Assembly (NCBI RefSeq): GCF_900110255.1
Contig: NZ_FODD01000061.1
Coordinates: 1-37,536, forward strand
Length of the DNA: 37,536 bases
Direction of reading: 5' to 3'
Source: Actinacidiphila rubida
GTDB lineage: Bacteria; Actinomycetota; Actinomycetes; Streptomycetales; Streptomycetaceae
Shown: positions 24,926-33,681 of the stretch, piece after piece
Layout: each line of letters starts with the position of its first letter
How positions within the stretch are numbered: position 1 is the first letter of the stretch
Program-made: the position numbers and the translations under genes
Notes under the pieces: model-generated
What the model was told of the DNA's origin: nothing
What the model saw: the letters and a program-made list of their open reading frames with translations, nothing else
Database searches by the model: none

Positions 24926-26569
24926 ATGCCGCACGAGCGTGCCGGAACACCGGCCGGGCCCGAGGACCTGGTGGACGTACCCCGCCTGGTGACCGCCTAC
25001 TACGCTCTGCACCCCGACCCCGGCGACCCGTCCCAGGCGGTCGCCTTCGGCACCTCGGGACACCGCGGCTCGTCCCTGGGCACGGCGTTCAACGAGGACC
25101 ACATCGCCGCCACCAGCCAGGCCATCTGCGACTACCGGACGGGGCAGCGCACCGAGGGGCCGCTGTTCCTCGGCATCGACACGCACGCCCTGTCCGAGCC
25201 CGCCCGGGTCACCGCACTCGAGGTGTTCGCCGCGAACGGCGTCACCGTGCTGGCCGACGAGCACGACGGCTGGACTCCCACGCCCGCGGTCTCGCACGCC
25301 ATCCTCACCTACAACCGGGGCCGCACCGGCGGGCTCGCCGACGGCGTGGTCGTCACCCCCTCGCACAACCCGCCCTCGGACGGCGGCTTCAAGTACAACC
25401 CGCCGACCGGCGGCCCCGCCGGCTCCGACGCCACCGGCTGGATCCAGGACCGCGCCAACCTCCTGATCGCCGAGGGCATGAAGGGCGTCCGCCGCATCCC
25501 GTACCAGCGGGCCCTGGCGGCCGACACCACCGGGCGCTACGACTTCATGGGCCGCTACGTCGACGACCTGCCGGCCGTGCTCGACCTGGAGGCGGTGCGC
25601 CGGGCCGGCGTGACCATCGGCGCGGACCCGCTCGGCGGCGCCTCCGTGGACTACTGGGGGCGCATCGCCGAGACCCACGGCCTGGACCTGACGGTCGTCA
25701 ACCCGCACACCGATCCCACCTGGCGGTTCATGACGCTGGACTGGGACGGCAAGATCCGGATGGACTGCTCGTCCCCGTACGCGATGGCCTCGCTGATCGC
25801 CCGCAAGGACGAGTACCGCATCGCCACCGGCAACGACGCGGACGCCGACCGGCACGGCGTCGTCACACCCGACGGCGGCCTGATGAACCCCAACCACTAT
25901 CTGGCAGTGGCCATTTCCTACCTCGCGCGGCATCGCCCGCAGTGGGGCGAGGAGGTGGCGATCGGCAAGACGCTGGTGTCCTCGTCGATGATCGACAAGG
26001 TGGTCGCCGGACTCGGCCGCCCGCTCACCGAAGTGCCCGTCGGCTTCAAGTGGTTCGTCGACGGGCTGCTCGGCGGCACCCTCGCCTTCGGCGGCGAGGA
26101 GTCCGCCGGGGCGTCCTTCCTGCGGCGCGACGGCAGCGTGTGGACCACCGACAAGGACGGCATCCTGCTCGCGCTCCTCGCCTCGGAGATCACCGCGGTC
26201 ACCGGACGTACCCCGTCCGAGCACTACGGCGACCTGACCGGCGAGTTCGGCGCCCCCGCCTACGCCCGCGTCGACGCACCCGCCACCCGCGAGCAGAAGG
26301 CCGTCCTCGCCAAGCTCTCGCCGGACCAGGTGCCGGCCCAGGAGCTGGCGGGGGAGCAGGTCACCGCCGTGCTCACCGAGGCGCCGGGCAACGGCGCGCC
26401 GATCGGCGGGATCAAGGTGTGCACCGACAACGCCTGGTTCGCCGCGCGCCCTTCGGGCACCGAGGACGTCTACAAGGTCTACGCCGAGTCGTTCCTCGGC
26501 GACGACCACCTGGCGCGGGTGCAGGAGGAGGCCAAGGCGATCGTCGCGAGCGCGCTCGGCGGCAACTGA
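24926..26569 (+). CDS. pgm: Phosphoglucomutase (alpha-D-glucose-1,6-bisphosphate type)
   Basis: 547 residues from ATG 24926 with AAGGAG about seven bases upstream. It is a full-length four-domain alpha-D-phosphohexomutase. Phosphoserine S146 lies in TPSHNPP, magnesium ligands D304, D306 and D308 lie in GNDADADRHG, the sugar-binding loop is GGEESAG, and the phosphate-binding loop is RPSGTEDVYK. The numbering of S146 and the Asp triad equals that of E. coli Pgm. It interconverts glucose 1-phosphate and glucose 6-phosphate in the cytoplasm, linking glycogen, trehalose and UDP-glucose metabolism to glycolysis. It is monocistronic and ends before a strong hairpin. Confidence 0.95.
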   Translation: MPHERAGTPAGPEDLVDVPRLVTAYYALHPDPGDPSQAVAFGTSGHRGSSLGTAFNEDHIAATSQAICDYRTGQRTEGPLFLGIDTHALSEPARVTALEVFAANGVTVLADEHDGWTPTPAVSHAILTYNRGRTGGLADGVVVTPSHNPPSDGGFKYNPPTGGPAGSDATGWIQDRANLLIAEGMKGVRRIPYQRALAADTTGRYDFMGRYVDDLPAVLDLEAVRRAGVTIGADPLGGASVDYWGRIAETHGLDLTVVNPHTDPTWRFMTLDWDGKIRMDCSSPYAMASLIARKDEYRIATGNDADADRHGVVTPDGGLMNPNHYLAVAISYLARHRPQWGEEVAIGKTLVSSSMIDKVVAGLGRPLTEVPVGFKWFVDGLLGGTLAFGGEESAGASFLRRDGSVWTTDKDGILLALLASEITAVTGRTPSEHYGDLTGEFGAPAYARVDAPATREQKAVLAKLSPDQVPAQELAGEQVTAVLTEAPGNGAPIGGIKVCTDNAWFAARPSGTEDVYKVYAESFLGDDHLARVQEEAKAIVASALGGN

Positions 26570-26591
26570 CCGCCGGGCGGCCCCTGTCGCG

Positions 26592-26625
26592 GTCCCGGCC
26601 GGAGGCGGGCGCCTCCGGCCGGGAC
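26592..26625. terminator. Bidirectional terminator between pgm and the ABC transporter
   Basis: A 34-base perfect palindrome: arm 26592-26607 (GTCCCGGCCGGAGGCG), two-base centre, complementary arm 26610-26625. In RNA it would form about 14-15 pairs with a small loop. It sits between convergent genes ending at 26569 and 26673. Confidence 0.85.
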
Positions 26626-26672
26626 GCATCCTCCGGCCCGGTGGCGGCTCTCCCGGGCCGGGAGGGCCCGCG

Positions 26673-28439
26673 TCACGCCAGCTGTGCCGACTGCAGGCCC
26701 GCGTACGCGCCGCCGCTGCGCAGGAGTTCGGCATGCGAGCCGACCTCCACGATCCGGCCCTCGTCCATCACCACGATCCGGTCGGCGTTCCTGATCGTGG
26801 ACAGCCGGTGCGCGACGACGAACACGGTGCGGCCGCGCACCAGCCGGGCCAGCGCCTGCTGCACCAGCGCCTCGGAACGCGAGTCCAGCGCCGACGTGGC
26901 CTCGTCCAGCACCAGCACCCGCGGGTCGCGGATCAGCGCGCGGGCGATGGCCAGCCGCTGCTTCTGGCCGCCGGACAGCCGGGCCCCGCGCTCGCCGACC
27001 ACCGTGTCCAGGCCCTGCGGCATCCGGTCGATGAAGTCCAGGGCGTTGGCGTCCTTCAGCGCCGCGCGCACCGCCTCCTCCGGCACGTCCGTCATGCCGT
27101 ACGTGACGTTCTCCCGCACGCTGCCCTCGAACAGGATCGACTCCTGGGGCACCACCGACAGCCAGTTGCGGTAGTCCCGCAGGTCCAGGGTCTCCATGTC
27201 GACGCCGTCCAGCAGGATGCGCCCGCGGCTGGGCCGCAGGAAACCGATCACCAGGTTCAGCACCGTCGACTTGCCCGCGCCGGACCCGCCGACCAGCGCG
27301 ATGGTCTCGCCGGGCCGCACGTCCAGGTCGAAGTCGGCGACCGACGGGCGGTCGCTCTCGGGATAGGTGTGGCCGACGCCACGGAACTCGAACCGGCCCA
27401 GCACGCCCGGCACCGCAGCCTTGCCGTCGTTCTGCTCCAGGTCCGGCGCCTGCAGCACCTCGCCGATGGACCGCACGGACTCCAGGCCCTTGCCGATCTG
27501 CGGGGTGAGCGTCAGCAGCGTCGTCACCGAGGCGGTCAGGCTCGAGAAGTACGCGCTCAGCATCACGACCGTGCCCGGGGTGACGCTCAGCCAGCCGTAG
27601 TAGGCGACCAGCGCGGAACCGGCCAGGCAGGCCACGCCGATCGCGTTCAGCAGCACCCAGGCCAGCGACCCGAACCAGCCGTTGAGCCGGTCCAGCCGCA
27701 GCCCGGCGTGCAGCACCTCGCCCAGCGTGCGGTCCACCCGCAGCAGCGCGGTGTTCTCCAGGCCGTGCGCCCGGGTGATGGGGATCAGCGTCGTCATCTC
27801 ACTGACCCGCGAGGAGAGTTGCTCGACCTGCTGGCGGAACAGCTCGTTGCGGCTGCGCAGCCGCCGGCGCAGCCTGACGACCAGCAGGGCCGACGCGGGC
27901 ACCACGACCAGGTAGACCGGCAGGAACGCCGGTGCCTGGATGCCGATCACCACCAGCCCGCCGGACAGGGTGGCGACGGCGGCCAGCCCGTTGTCCGCGG
28001 TCTGCTGCGCCGCGGTCTCGATGGTCTCGACGTCGCGGATCACCTTCGCCTGCAGCACACCGGCGCTGACCCGCGAGTGGTAGCCGATGGACAGCTGCTG
28101 CATCCGGTGGCACAGGGCGGTCCGCAGCCGGGTCCCGGTCCGGCGGATCGACCCCTGCATGCAGCGCACGTAGGCCAGGTGCAGCGGCAGGTTGAGGACC
28201 AGGATCACCAGCAGCACCGCCGCGTTCCACCACAGCACGGATATCGGCTTGTGCTGGACGACGACGTCCACGACGTTCGCGGTGATCAGCGGCAGCAGCC
28301 AGACCGGGGTGTGCTTGCCGAGGAAGGCCAGCACGGCCAGTCCGACCCTGCCGCGGTCGGGATGGAAGAGGTAGAGGAGGGTTCGTACGGGGTGCTCGCC
28401 ACGGTACCGGTGGCTGAGCGTGCCTTGCGGCAACGCCAT
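26673..28439 (-). CDS. ABC exporter with fused membrane and ATPase domains
   Basis: 588 residues from ATG 28439, with GAGGAG eight bases upstream. It is a half-transporter. The type IV (ABC_membrane) transmembrane domain spans about 30-320 with six helices; the nucleotide-binding domain spans about 348-588. Walker A is GGSGAGKS (384-391), signature LSGGQ 488-492, Walker B VLVLDE 508-513 and switch H544 in AHRLST. It would work as a homodimer in the membrane, exporting a lipid, drug or peptide; no C39 peptidase domain is present, so it is not a leader-processing peptide exporter. It has its own predicted promoter with a palindromic operator. No repressor gene adjoins it. Confidence 0.9.
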   Translation of the reverse strand: MALPQGTLSHRYRGEHPVRTLLYLFHPDRGRVGLAVLAFLGKHTPVWLLPLITANVVDVVVQHKPISVLWWNAAVLLVILVLNLPLHLAYVRCMQGSIRRTGTRLRTALCHRMQQLSIGYHSRVSAGVLQAKVIRDVETIETAAQQTADNGLAAVATLSGGLVVIGIQAPAFLPVYLVVVPASALLVVRLRRRLRSRNELFRQQVEQLSSRVSEMTTLIPITRAHGLENTALLRVDRTLGEVLHAGLRLDRLNGWFGSLAWVLLNAIGVACLAGSALVAYYGWLSVTPGTVVMLSAYFSSLTASVTTLLTLTPQIGKGLESVRSIGEVLQAPDLEQNDGKAAVPGVLGRFEFRGVGHTYPESDRPSVADFDLDVRPGETIALVGGSGAGKSTVLNLVIGFLRPSRGRILLDGVDMETLDLRDYRNWLSVVPQESILFEGSVRENVTYGMTDVPEEAVRAALKDANALDFIDRMPQGLDTVVGERGARLSGGQKQRLAIARALIRDPRVLVLDEATSALDSRSEALVQQALARLVRGRTVFVVAHRLSTIRNADRIVVMDEGRIVEVGSHAELLRSGGAYAGLQSAQLA

Positions 28440-28529
28440 TGCGGGGCTCCTCGAATCACGTCTTCGCGGTAGAGCGGTGGAGTGCGCGGCCGCGGTCACC
28501 TCGGCGCTGAGGGAACCGCTCCCAAGTGC

Positions 28530-28545
28530 TCATGCGCACGCATGA
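28530..28545. promoter_or_regulatory. Palindromic operator at the ABC-exporter start site
   Basis: TCATGCGCACGCATGA: perfect inverted arms TCATGCG/CGCATGA around a 2-base centre. It abuts the predicted -10 hexamer at 28546 and covers the expected transcription start, a position suited to repression. Confidence 0.55.
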
Positions 28546-28575
28546 ATCCTAGGTGCCACGCCGCGTCCGGTGACA
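28546..28575 (-). promoter_or_regulatory. Predicted vegetative promoter of the ABC exporter
   Basis: On the minus strand TGTCAC (28575-28570), 18-base spacer, TAGGAT (28551-28546). The -10 hexamer matches the TANNNT pattern of HrdB promoters. The transcript would start near 28539, giving a leader of about 100 bases. Confidence 0.55.
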
Positions 28576-28601
28576 GCCGTGAACCGGCTTCGCGCACACC
28601 A

Positions 28602-28637
28602 CGAGGGGCCGGGTGCCCCGCGGCACCCGGCCCCTCG
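28602..28637 (-). terminator. Chaplin-gene terminator hairpin
   Basis: A perfect 16-bp stem: CGAGGGGCCGGGTGCC (28602-28617), loop CCGC, GGCACCCGGCCCCTCG (28622-28637). It follows the stop of the minus-strand chaplin gene by about 135 bp and precedes the ABC promoter. Confidence 0.8.
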
Positions 28638-28771
28638 AGTCCGGTAGTGAGGTGACGGCCGACCGGCCCGGCCCTGCCCCGCCTCACCGCGGCGGAACGG
28701 TTCTCCGGAGGCATCCGCGGCGGAGGACAGGGAAGGAGCCGACCGGCCGGGACATCACCGGCCCCCGGACG

Positions 28772-29500
28772 TCAGGGGCGGCCCGGACGGAAGCGGCGGT
28801 ACAACGACGCGCCGCCGACCAGCATCGCGACGCTTCCGGCACCCGCCCAGCCCATGCCGTCCGCGCCGGTGTGCGCCAGCGTCGGCCCCGCGCTCGGGAG
28901 CGAGGCGGGCGGTGCCGGATTCGGCAGGTGCGCCGGCGGCGCGCTCCGCGGCGCCGGGGCCGACTCGCCGTTCACGCCCGTGTCGCCGTGGGCGGCGTTG
29001 CCCACGCCGACCACGTTCACCGAGTTGCCGACGACGTTGACGGGAACGTCCACCGGGATCTGCAGCGAGTTGCCGGACAGCACGCCGGGGGAGCCGTGCG
29101 CCGCGCCCCGCGCGTGCGCGCCGCCGCCGGAGCCCGCCGACGACAGCGCGTCCGCCGACTCGTCCGCCGGCGCCCCCGTGTGACGGCCGCCGCGGGTCGT
29201 GGCCGCCTGCTGCCCGGAGTGCGCCTCGCCGGCCGCACCAGGCGGGCACGGGTCGGACGGCGACGTGTTCGCGCAGGAGTTGCCCGACGCCGGGTTGAGC
29301 AGGCCGATCACGTCGATCGTGTTGCCGCACACGTTGACCGGGACGTGCACCGGCACCTGCACGGAGTTGCCCGACAGGACTCCCGGTGAGCCCGCGGTGT
29401 CACCGCCGGCCGCCGCGTCCGCCTGGGCGTAGCCTGCCGAGGCCAGTACGCCGCCGGCGACCATCGCGGTGACGAGCCCCTTTCGGGCGACCCTGTCCAT
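28772..29500 (-). CDS. Long chaplin with two chaplin domains and a LAHTG sorting signal
   Basis: 242 residues from ATG 29500. Signal peptide about 1-28. Chaplin domain 1 spans about 37-80 (GSPGVLSGN, VPVHVPVNVCG) with C58 and C76; a further C85 lies just outside. Domain 2 spans about 136-178 (GSPGVLSGN, IPVDVPVNVVG) with neither cysteine. A Pro/Ala/Ser linker leads to the LAHTG sortase motif (208-212), then a hydrophobic helix and the RRFRPGRP tail. Long chaplins (ChpA-C type) are anchored to the wall by sortase and assemble with short chaplins into the amyloid rodlet layer on aerial hyphae. An upstream extension containing CARCG is rejected because its codons lack GC bias. The gene strongly supports a Streptomyces-like, aerial-hyphae-forming host. 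Confidence 0.93.
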   Translation of the reverse strand: MDRVARKGLVTAMVAGGVLASAGYAQADAAAGGDTAGSPGVLSGNSVQVPVHVPVNVCGNTIDVIGLLNPASGNSCANTSPSDPCPPGAAGEAHSGQQAATTRGGRHTGAPADESADALSSAGSGGGAHARGAAHGSPGVLSGNSLQIPVDVPVNVVGNSVNVVGVGNAAHGDTGVNGESAPAPRSAPPAHLPNPAPPASLPSAGPTLAHTGADGMGWAGAGSVAMLVGGASLYRRFRPGRP

Positions 29501-29639
29501 ACGCACCCTGCCTTCCGGATAAACCTCACGGACGGGTTGTCCGCACCGGGCACAACGCGTCACAGGGCCAATCGGGGCATGCGGGCCGGGCATTTCATCC
29601 CAACGGGTGACTTCCCGCCGACGGACGGTCGCGAGCCCC

Positions 29640-30170
29640 TCAGGGCGGTGCGATCCCGAATCCGGCGAGCCACTCCCGCAGCTCCGACGGGGTCGCGGCG
29701 GCGAGCCGGCCGCCGGTGAACCGCGGGTCCGCGGTCACCTCGGCGACCGCGAGGGACGGCACCGCGAACGCCGTCGCCTCCTCGTCCGAGTCGAACTCCG
29801 CCTCGGCGAGCACCAGTCCGTCCAGGGGTGGCCCGAAGACGTCCACGCCCAGCGGCGGCACGCTGTGACGCACCTTGCGCAGCACGCGCGCGGGCAGCGC
29901 GGCGAACACCTCGTACTCGGCCGCCGACAGGTAGACCGTGGTGATCAACCCCTGCACGGGGCCGGGACGCTCCGCCGGGATCTTCTGCGTGAGTTTGAAC
30001 ACCGGCTCCGCGCCGGGGAGTTCCATCGCGCGCAGCCGCATCCGCGTTCCCGTCAGGTACCGGTCGGTGATCCGCCGGGTCACGACGGGTCCCGTCGCGG
30101 GCGGGACGGCGAGCAGGAACCGCCGCTCCCGCTCCGGCCGCGCGTACTTCCCCGGATCCAGGTCTGCCAT
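29640..30170 (-). CDS. CYTH-like (triphosphate tunnel) domain protein
   Basis: 176 residues from ATG 30170. Near the N-terminus is an E-R-E-R-R run (E13, E15, R17), equivalent to the ExExK signature of CYTH proteins. Alternating basic and acidic beta strands follow (RRITDRYLTGTRMRLRAM, VFKLTQKI, DVFGPPLDGLVLAEAEFDSDEEA), as expected for the eight-strand tunnel that binds triphosphates. Family enzymes include thiamine triphosphatase, inorganic triphosphatase and class IV adenylate cyclase; the specific substrate is not readable. Replacement of the signature Lys by Arg is a mild deviation. It lies in the minus-strand run between the chaplin and DUF5133-like genes. Confidence 0.75.
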   Translation of the reverse strand: MADLDPGKYARPERERRFLLAVPPATGPVVTRRITDRYLTGTRMRLRAMELPGAEPVFKLTQKIPAERPGPVQGLITTVYLSAAEYEVFAALPARVLRKVRHSVPPLGVDVFGPPLDGLVLAEAEFDSDEEATAFAVPSLAVAEVTADPRFTGGRLAAATPSELREWLAGFGIAPP

Positions 30171-30227
30171 CCCGCCACCGTACGGGGTGCCCGGTGGCGT
30201 GGCCCAGCGGGCCGTGGCCACCCCGGC

Positions 30228-30494
30228 TCAGGCCGCGGACCCGCCCAATACCTCCGGCTCGGCGAACGTGTGGCGTTCGATGTGCGCGCGCGCCGCCACG
30301 AGGGCCGGGCCGACCTCCCGGGTGCCCGTCGACACGCACAGGGTGTACACGGTGTCGAGGAGCTGGCGCCGCACCTCGGACGCGGTCCCGTCACCGCCGT
30401 CCGCGGTCTCGGCGCCCCTGCGCCCGCTGAGCGCGCTCAGCCTCTCGTAGCGTTCCACCAGTGTTCGCAGCACGGTCGGGTGGGCCATCAGCAT
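30228..30494 (-). CDS. Small DUF5133-like protein
   Basis: 88 residues from ATG 30494, with GAGGAG nine bases upstream; a second ATG two codons later is less likely. The sequence is helical, with LRTLVERYERLSAL near the N-terminus and the conserved-looking RRQLLDTVYTLCVSTGTREVGPALVAAR core. I recall this core from DUF5133 proteins of streptomycetes, whose function is unknown. It lies 162 bp downstream of the SARP gene on the same strand, so it could be a target or part of the same unit. Confidence 0.65.
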   Translation of the reverse strand: MLMAHPTVLRTLVERYERLSALSGRRGAETADGGDGTASEVRRQLLDTVYTLCVSTGTREVGPALVAARAHIERHTFAEPEVLGGSAA

Positions 30495-30656
30495 TCGGGT
30501 ACTCCTCGGTTCTCCGGCGAAGTCCAGGCGCGTCTGCCCGGTATCGGGCCGGCCATGTCCGGGAAACCGCGCGTACCGCTGTGGCCTCCAACACATTTGC
30601 CGTCGCGACAACTTGACGGATATTCCGGCGGCGCCGGCCGCCATCGGCCCCGACCC

Positions 30657-33548
30657 TCAGCCACCGGGCGGCAGTTCCCGCAGGCGGCGGCGGATGTCGC
30701 CGGCCAGCGGCATGTCCAGTTCCTCGGCGACGGCCAGCGCGCGCCGCCAGTCCTCCCGAGCCGTGCCGGGTTCGCCCCGCTCCAGGCGGATCCGGGCGAG
30801 CAGGTCGAGGGTCTCCGCCTCACCGGCCCGGTCCCCGCCCGCGCACCGGCATTCCAGGGCCTCCCGGCCGTGCACGAGGGCCTGTTCCGCGCCGCCCGCC
30901 GCGAGATGGGTACGGGCCAGGCCGTCCAGCACGCTGCCCTCCCAGCGGCGCTCACCCCACTTGCGGAACATCGCCAGCGCCTGCTCCTGCACGTCCAGGC
31001 TCTGCCGCAACCGCCCCGCGTCGCGGTACAGGTCACCCAGGTTGGCCAGGGCGATGCTCTCGCCGGCCTGGTCGGCGACGGCCTGGCAGGTCGCCAGCGA
31101 CTGCTCCTGGCAGTCGATCGCCTCCGCGGTGCGGCCCATCCGCCGCAGGGTGTTCCCGAGATTGGTCAGCACCCCGGCCTCGCCGTTGCGGAACCCCGCC
31201 TCGCGCATCAGCGCCAGCGCCGCGCGGTAGCGGCCGACGGCGCTCTCGTAGTGCCGCAGATGGTGCTCCGCCACGCCGAGGCCGACGAGCAACCGTGCCT
31301 GCGCCAGCCGATCCCCGAGCAACCGGGCACTGGGCAGGGCGAGTTCGTGGCAGGCGATCCAGTCCGTCCAGTGGCCCCTGGCCTCGAAGAACCCCCACAG
31401 GCAGCGCGCGAGCTGCCACGCCTGCCGGTCGCGGCCGTCGCGGGCCGCCGCACCGATCAGCGGCGCGAACACCGCGCGCTCCGCGTCCAGCCACGCCAGC
31501 GCCGCCGCGCGGTCCGCGAACGCCACCCCCGCGCCCGGCGGCGCCGCGTCCGCCCGGTCCAGCCGCTGCGGCCGCAGCAACTGCTCCGCCCCGTCGACCG
31601 TGGCCAGGTAGAAGCCGACGAGCCGGCCGAGCGCGGCCCGCCGGTCCGCGTCGCCGTCCGTCCGGCCGCACTCCCGCGCCGCGTACGCCCGCAACAGGTC
31701 GTGCAGCCGGTACCGGCCCGGATGCGGCTCGTCCAGCAACTGGCAGTCCACCAGCCCCTGCAGCAGGCGGTCCGCGGCCACCACGTCCAGGCCGCACAGC
31801 GCCGCCGCCGCGTCCAGGCCGACGACCGCGCCGGGGAAGACACCGAGCAGCCGGAACATCCGCCGCTCCGCCGCGTCCAGCGCGCGGTACGAGAGCGCGA
31901 ACGCGGCCTCCACGCTGCGGTCCTCGGCGGCCAGCTCGTCCAGCCGCCGTTCCTCGACCGCCAGCCGGTCCCGCAGATGCGCCACCGTCCACGCCGGGCG
32001 GTGCCGCAGCCGGGCCGCGGCGATCTGCACCGCCAGGGGCAGCAGCCCGCACGCCCGCACCACCGCCTCGGCCGCGGCCGGCTCCGCCGCCACCCGCTCC
32101 GGCCCCGCGACCGCGGCGAACAACGCCTGCGCCTCCTCCAGCGGCAGCACACCGAGGCTCAGCGACACGCTCGCGTCCAGCCCGGTCAGCCGGCGCCGCG
32201 ACGTGACCAGCACCAGGCACGACACGGAACCCGGCAGCAGCGGACGCACCTGGCCGGTGTCCACGGCGTTGTCCAGCACCAGCAGGGCCCGCTGCCCCGC
32301 CAGCCTGGCCCGCCACAGCGCCGCCCGGTCCTCCTCGGCGGCCGGAATCCGCTCGCCCGGCACCCCGACCGCCAGCAGCAACCGCTCCAGCGCCGCCGCC
32401 GCGGTCACCGGAGGCCGCCCCGGGGTGTGCCCGTGCAGATCGACGTACAACCGCGCGTCAGGGCAGCGCTCGGCCAGCCGCTGCGCCACGTGCACCGCCA
32501 GCGTCGTCTTGCCGACACCCGCCATGCCGTCGATCGCGCACACCCCGCGCCCCACCGCCGCGGCCACCCGTGCGACCTCGGCGGCCCGGCCCGTGAAGTG
32601 CCCGGCGTCCCGCGGCAGATCGACCCAGCGACCGGGCCGCCCGGCCCCCGCCGCCGCGGCCTCGGCTCCGCCGTCCGGCAGCAGCGCGGGATCGGCGACC
32701 ACGATCCGCTGGCGCAGGCCGCCCAGCAGCGGCCCCGGATCCAGGCCCAGCAGTTCGGCGGACGCGGCACGCGCCCGCTCGTACGCCGCCAGCGCCTCGG
32801 CCTGGCGCCCGTCGCGGTACAGCGCCGTCATCAGCAGCGCCCACGGCCGCTCGCGCAAGGGCTCGCCGTCCGCCAGCAGCCGCGCCTCGTCCGCCGCCTC
32901 CCGGTACCGCCCCTGGCGGAGCAGCACCTCCGCCCGGTCCTCGGCGAGGGACTGCCGCGCCCCGGCCAGCCAGTCGCGCCGCACCTGCGCGAACGGACCC
33001 GGAACCCCGCCCAGCACGCTGCCGTGGAACAGTGCCAGCGCCTCCCCGAACAGCCGCTCCGCCGCGTCCGGCCGGCCCGCCCGCACCGCCGCGCGGCCCT
33101 CGTCCGCGAGCCGTTCGAACCGCGCCAGATCGGTCGCCGCCGCGTCCGGCAGCACCAGCCGGTAGCCTGAGGGATGCGACTGGACGAACCGGCCGGGGGA
33201 GCGGCGCACCCGCACCGGCTCCAACGCCCGCCGCAGTCCCGCGACATAGGTGTGCACCGCGCCCTCCGGATTGCCCGGCAGCGCCTCCCCCCACACCGCG
33301 TCGATCAACTCGCCCCGGTCCACGACCTGGTCACGCCGCACGGCGAGCACGGTGAACACCGCACGCTGCAGCGGCGGTCCCAGCGCCACGTCCCGCCCGT
33401 CCAGCAGCGCCCGCACCGGCCCGAGCAGGTGCACGGTCAAGCCGTCCCGCAACCCGCCACCGTCGCCGTCCGCACCCGGACGCGTCCCCGCGCCGCCTGC
33501 GCCCGCACCGCCTGCGCCCGCACCGGCGCCGCCCGTCACGTCGTCCAC
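30657..33548 (-). CDS. Large SARP/AfsR-type transcriptional regulator
   Basis: 963 residues from GTG 33548, chosen for the G-rich site just upstream; a GTG at 33599 would add 17 residues without a visible ribosome-binding site. After a Gly/Ala-rich leader come an OmpR-type winged helix (about 37-133), a BTAD domain (about 140-284), an NB-ARC/STAND ATPase (P-loop GMAGVGKTT about 341-349, LLVLDNAVD Walker B) and a TPR array over the last 250 residues (repeats such as AGVLTNLGNTLRRMG and ESIALANLGDLYRDAG). Such proteins activate antibiotic or developmental genes at direct heptad repeats, with ATP and TPR ligands gating activity. No biosynthetic cluster adjoins it, so targets are unknown; the DUF5133-like gene downstream is the nearest candidate. 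It is divergent from the secreted protein at 33682. Confidence 0.9.
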   Translation of the reverse strand: MDDVTGGAGAGAGGAGAGGAGTRPGADGDGGGLRDGLTVHLLGPVRALLDGRDVALGPPLQRAVFTVLAVRRDQVVDRGELIDAVWGEALPGNPEGAVHTYVAGLRRALEPVRVRRSPGRFVQSHPSGYRLVLPDAAATDLARFERLADEGRAAVRAGRPDAAERLFGEALALFHGSVLGGVPGPFAQVRRDWLAGARQSLAEDRAEVLLRQGRYREAADEARLLADGEPLRERPWALLMTALYRDGRQAEALAAYERARAASAELLGLDPGPLLGGLRQRIVVADPALLPDGGAEAAAAGAGRPGRWVDLPRDAGHFTGRAAEVARVAAAVGRGVCAIDGMAGVGKTTLAVHVAQRLAERCPDARLYVDLHGHTPGRPPVTAAAALERLLLAVGVPGERIPAAEEDRAALWRARLAGQRALLVLDNAVDTGQVRPLLPGSVSCLVLVTSRRRLTGLDASVSLSLGVLPLEEAQALFAAVAGPERVAAEPAAAEAVVRACGLLPLAVQIAAARLRHRPAWTVAHLRDRLAVEERRLDELAAEDRSVEAAFALSYRALDAAERRMFRLLGVFPGAVVGLDAAAALCGLDVVAADRLLQGLVDCQLLDEPHPGRYRLHDLLRAYAARECGRTDGDADRRAALGRLVGFYLATVDGAEQLLRPQRLDRADAAPPGAGVAFADRAAALAWLDAERAVFAPLIGAAARDGRDRQAWQLARCLWGFFEARGHWTDWIACHELALPSARLLGDRLAQARLLVGLGVAEHHLRHYESAVGRYRAALALMREAGFRNGEAGVLTNLGNTLRRMGRTAEAIDCQEQSLATCQAVADQAGESIALANLGDLYRDAGRLRQSLDVQEQALAMFRKWGERRWEGSVLDGLARTHLAAGGAEQALVHGREALECRCAGGDRAGEAETLDLLARIRLERGEPGTAREDWRRALAVAEELDMPLAGDIRRRLRELPPGG

Positions 33549-33681
33549 CCGCGCCCCCCAGCGCTCGCCCCCGCCCCGGCACCGGCCGTCCGCATCCACA
33601 GCGCGTCCAGACCGCGTCCAGAGCCCGTTGCCAGGATGCCCGCGACAGGCAGTTCACGGAAGTTGGGACGTCAGGAGTGTG

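Noticed and set aside
24707..26734. N-terminal extension of the second DHA2 exporter through the pgm region
   Set aside because: Antisense to a well-conserved phosphoglucomutase; the exporter start at 24706 has a good ribosome-binding site.
29501..29593. Upstream extension of the chaplin gene with a CARCG zinc-like motif
   Set aside because: Its codons (CGT, TGT, GGA, CAA, GTT, TAT) lack the GC bias of genes here, and the signal peptide begins correctly at ATG 29500.
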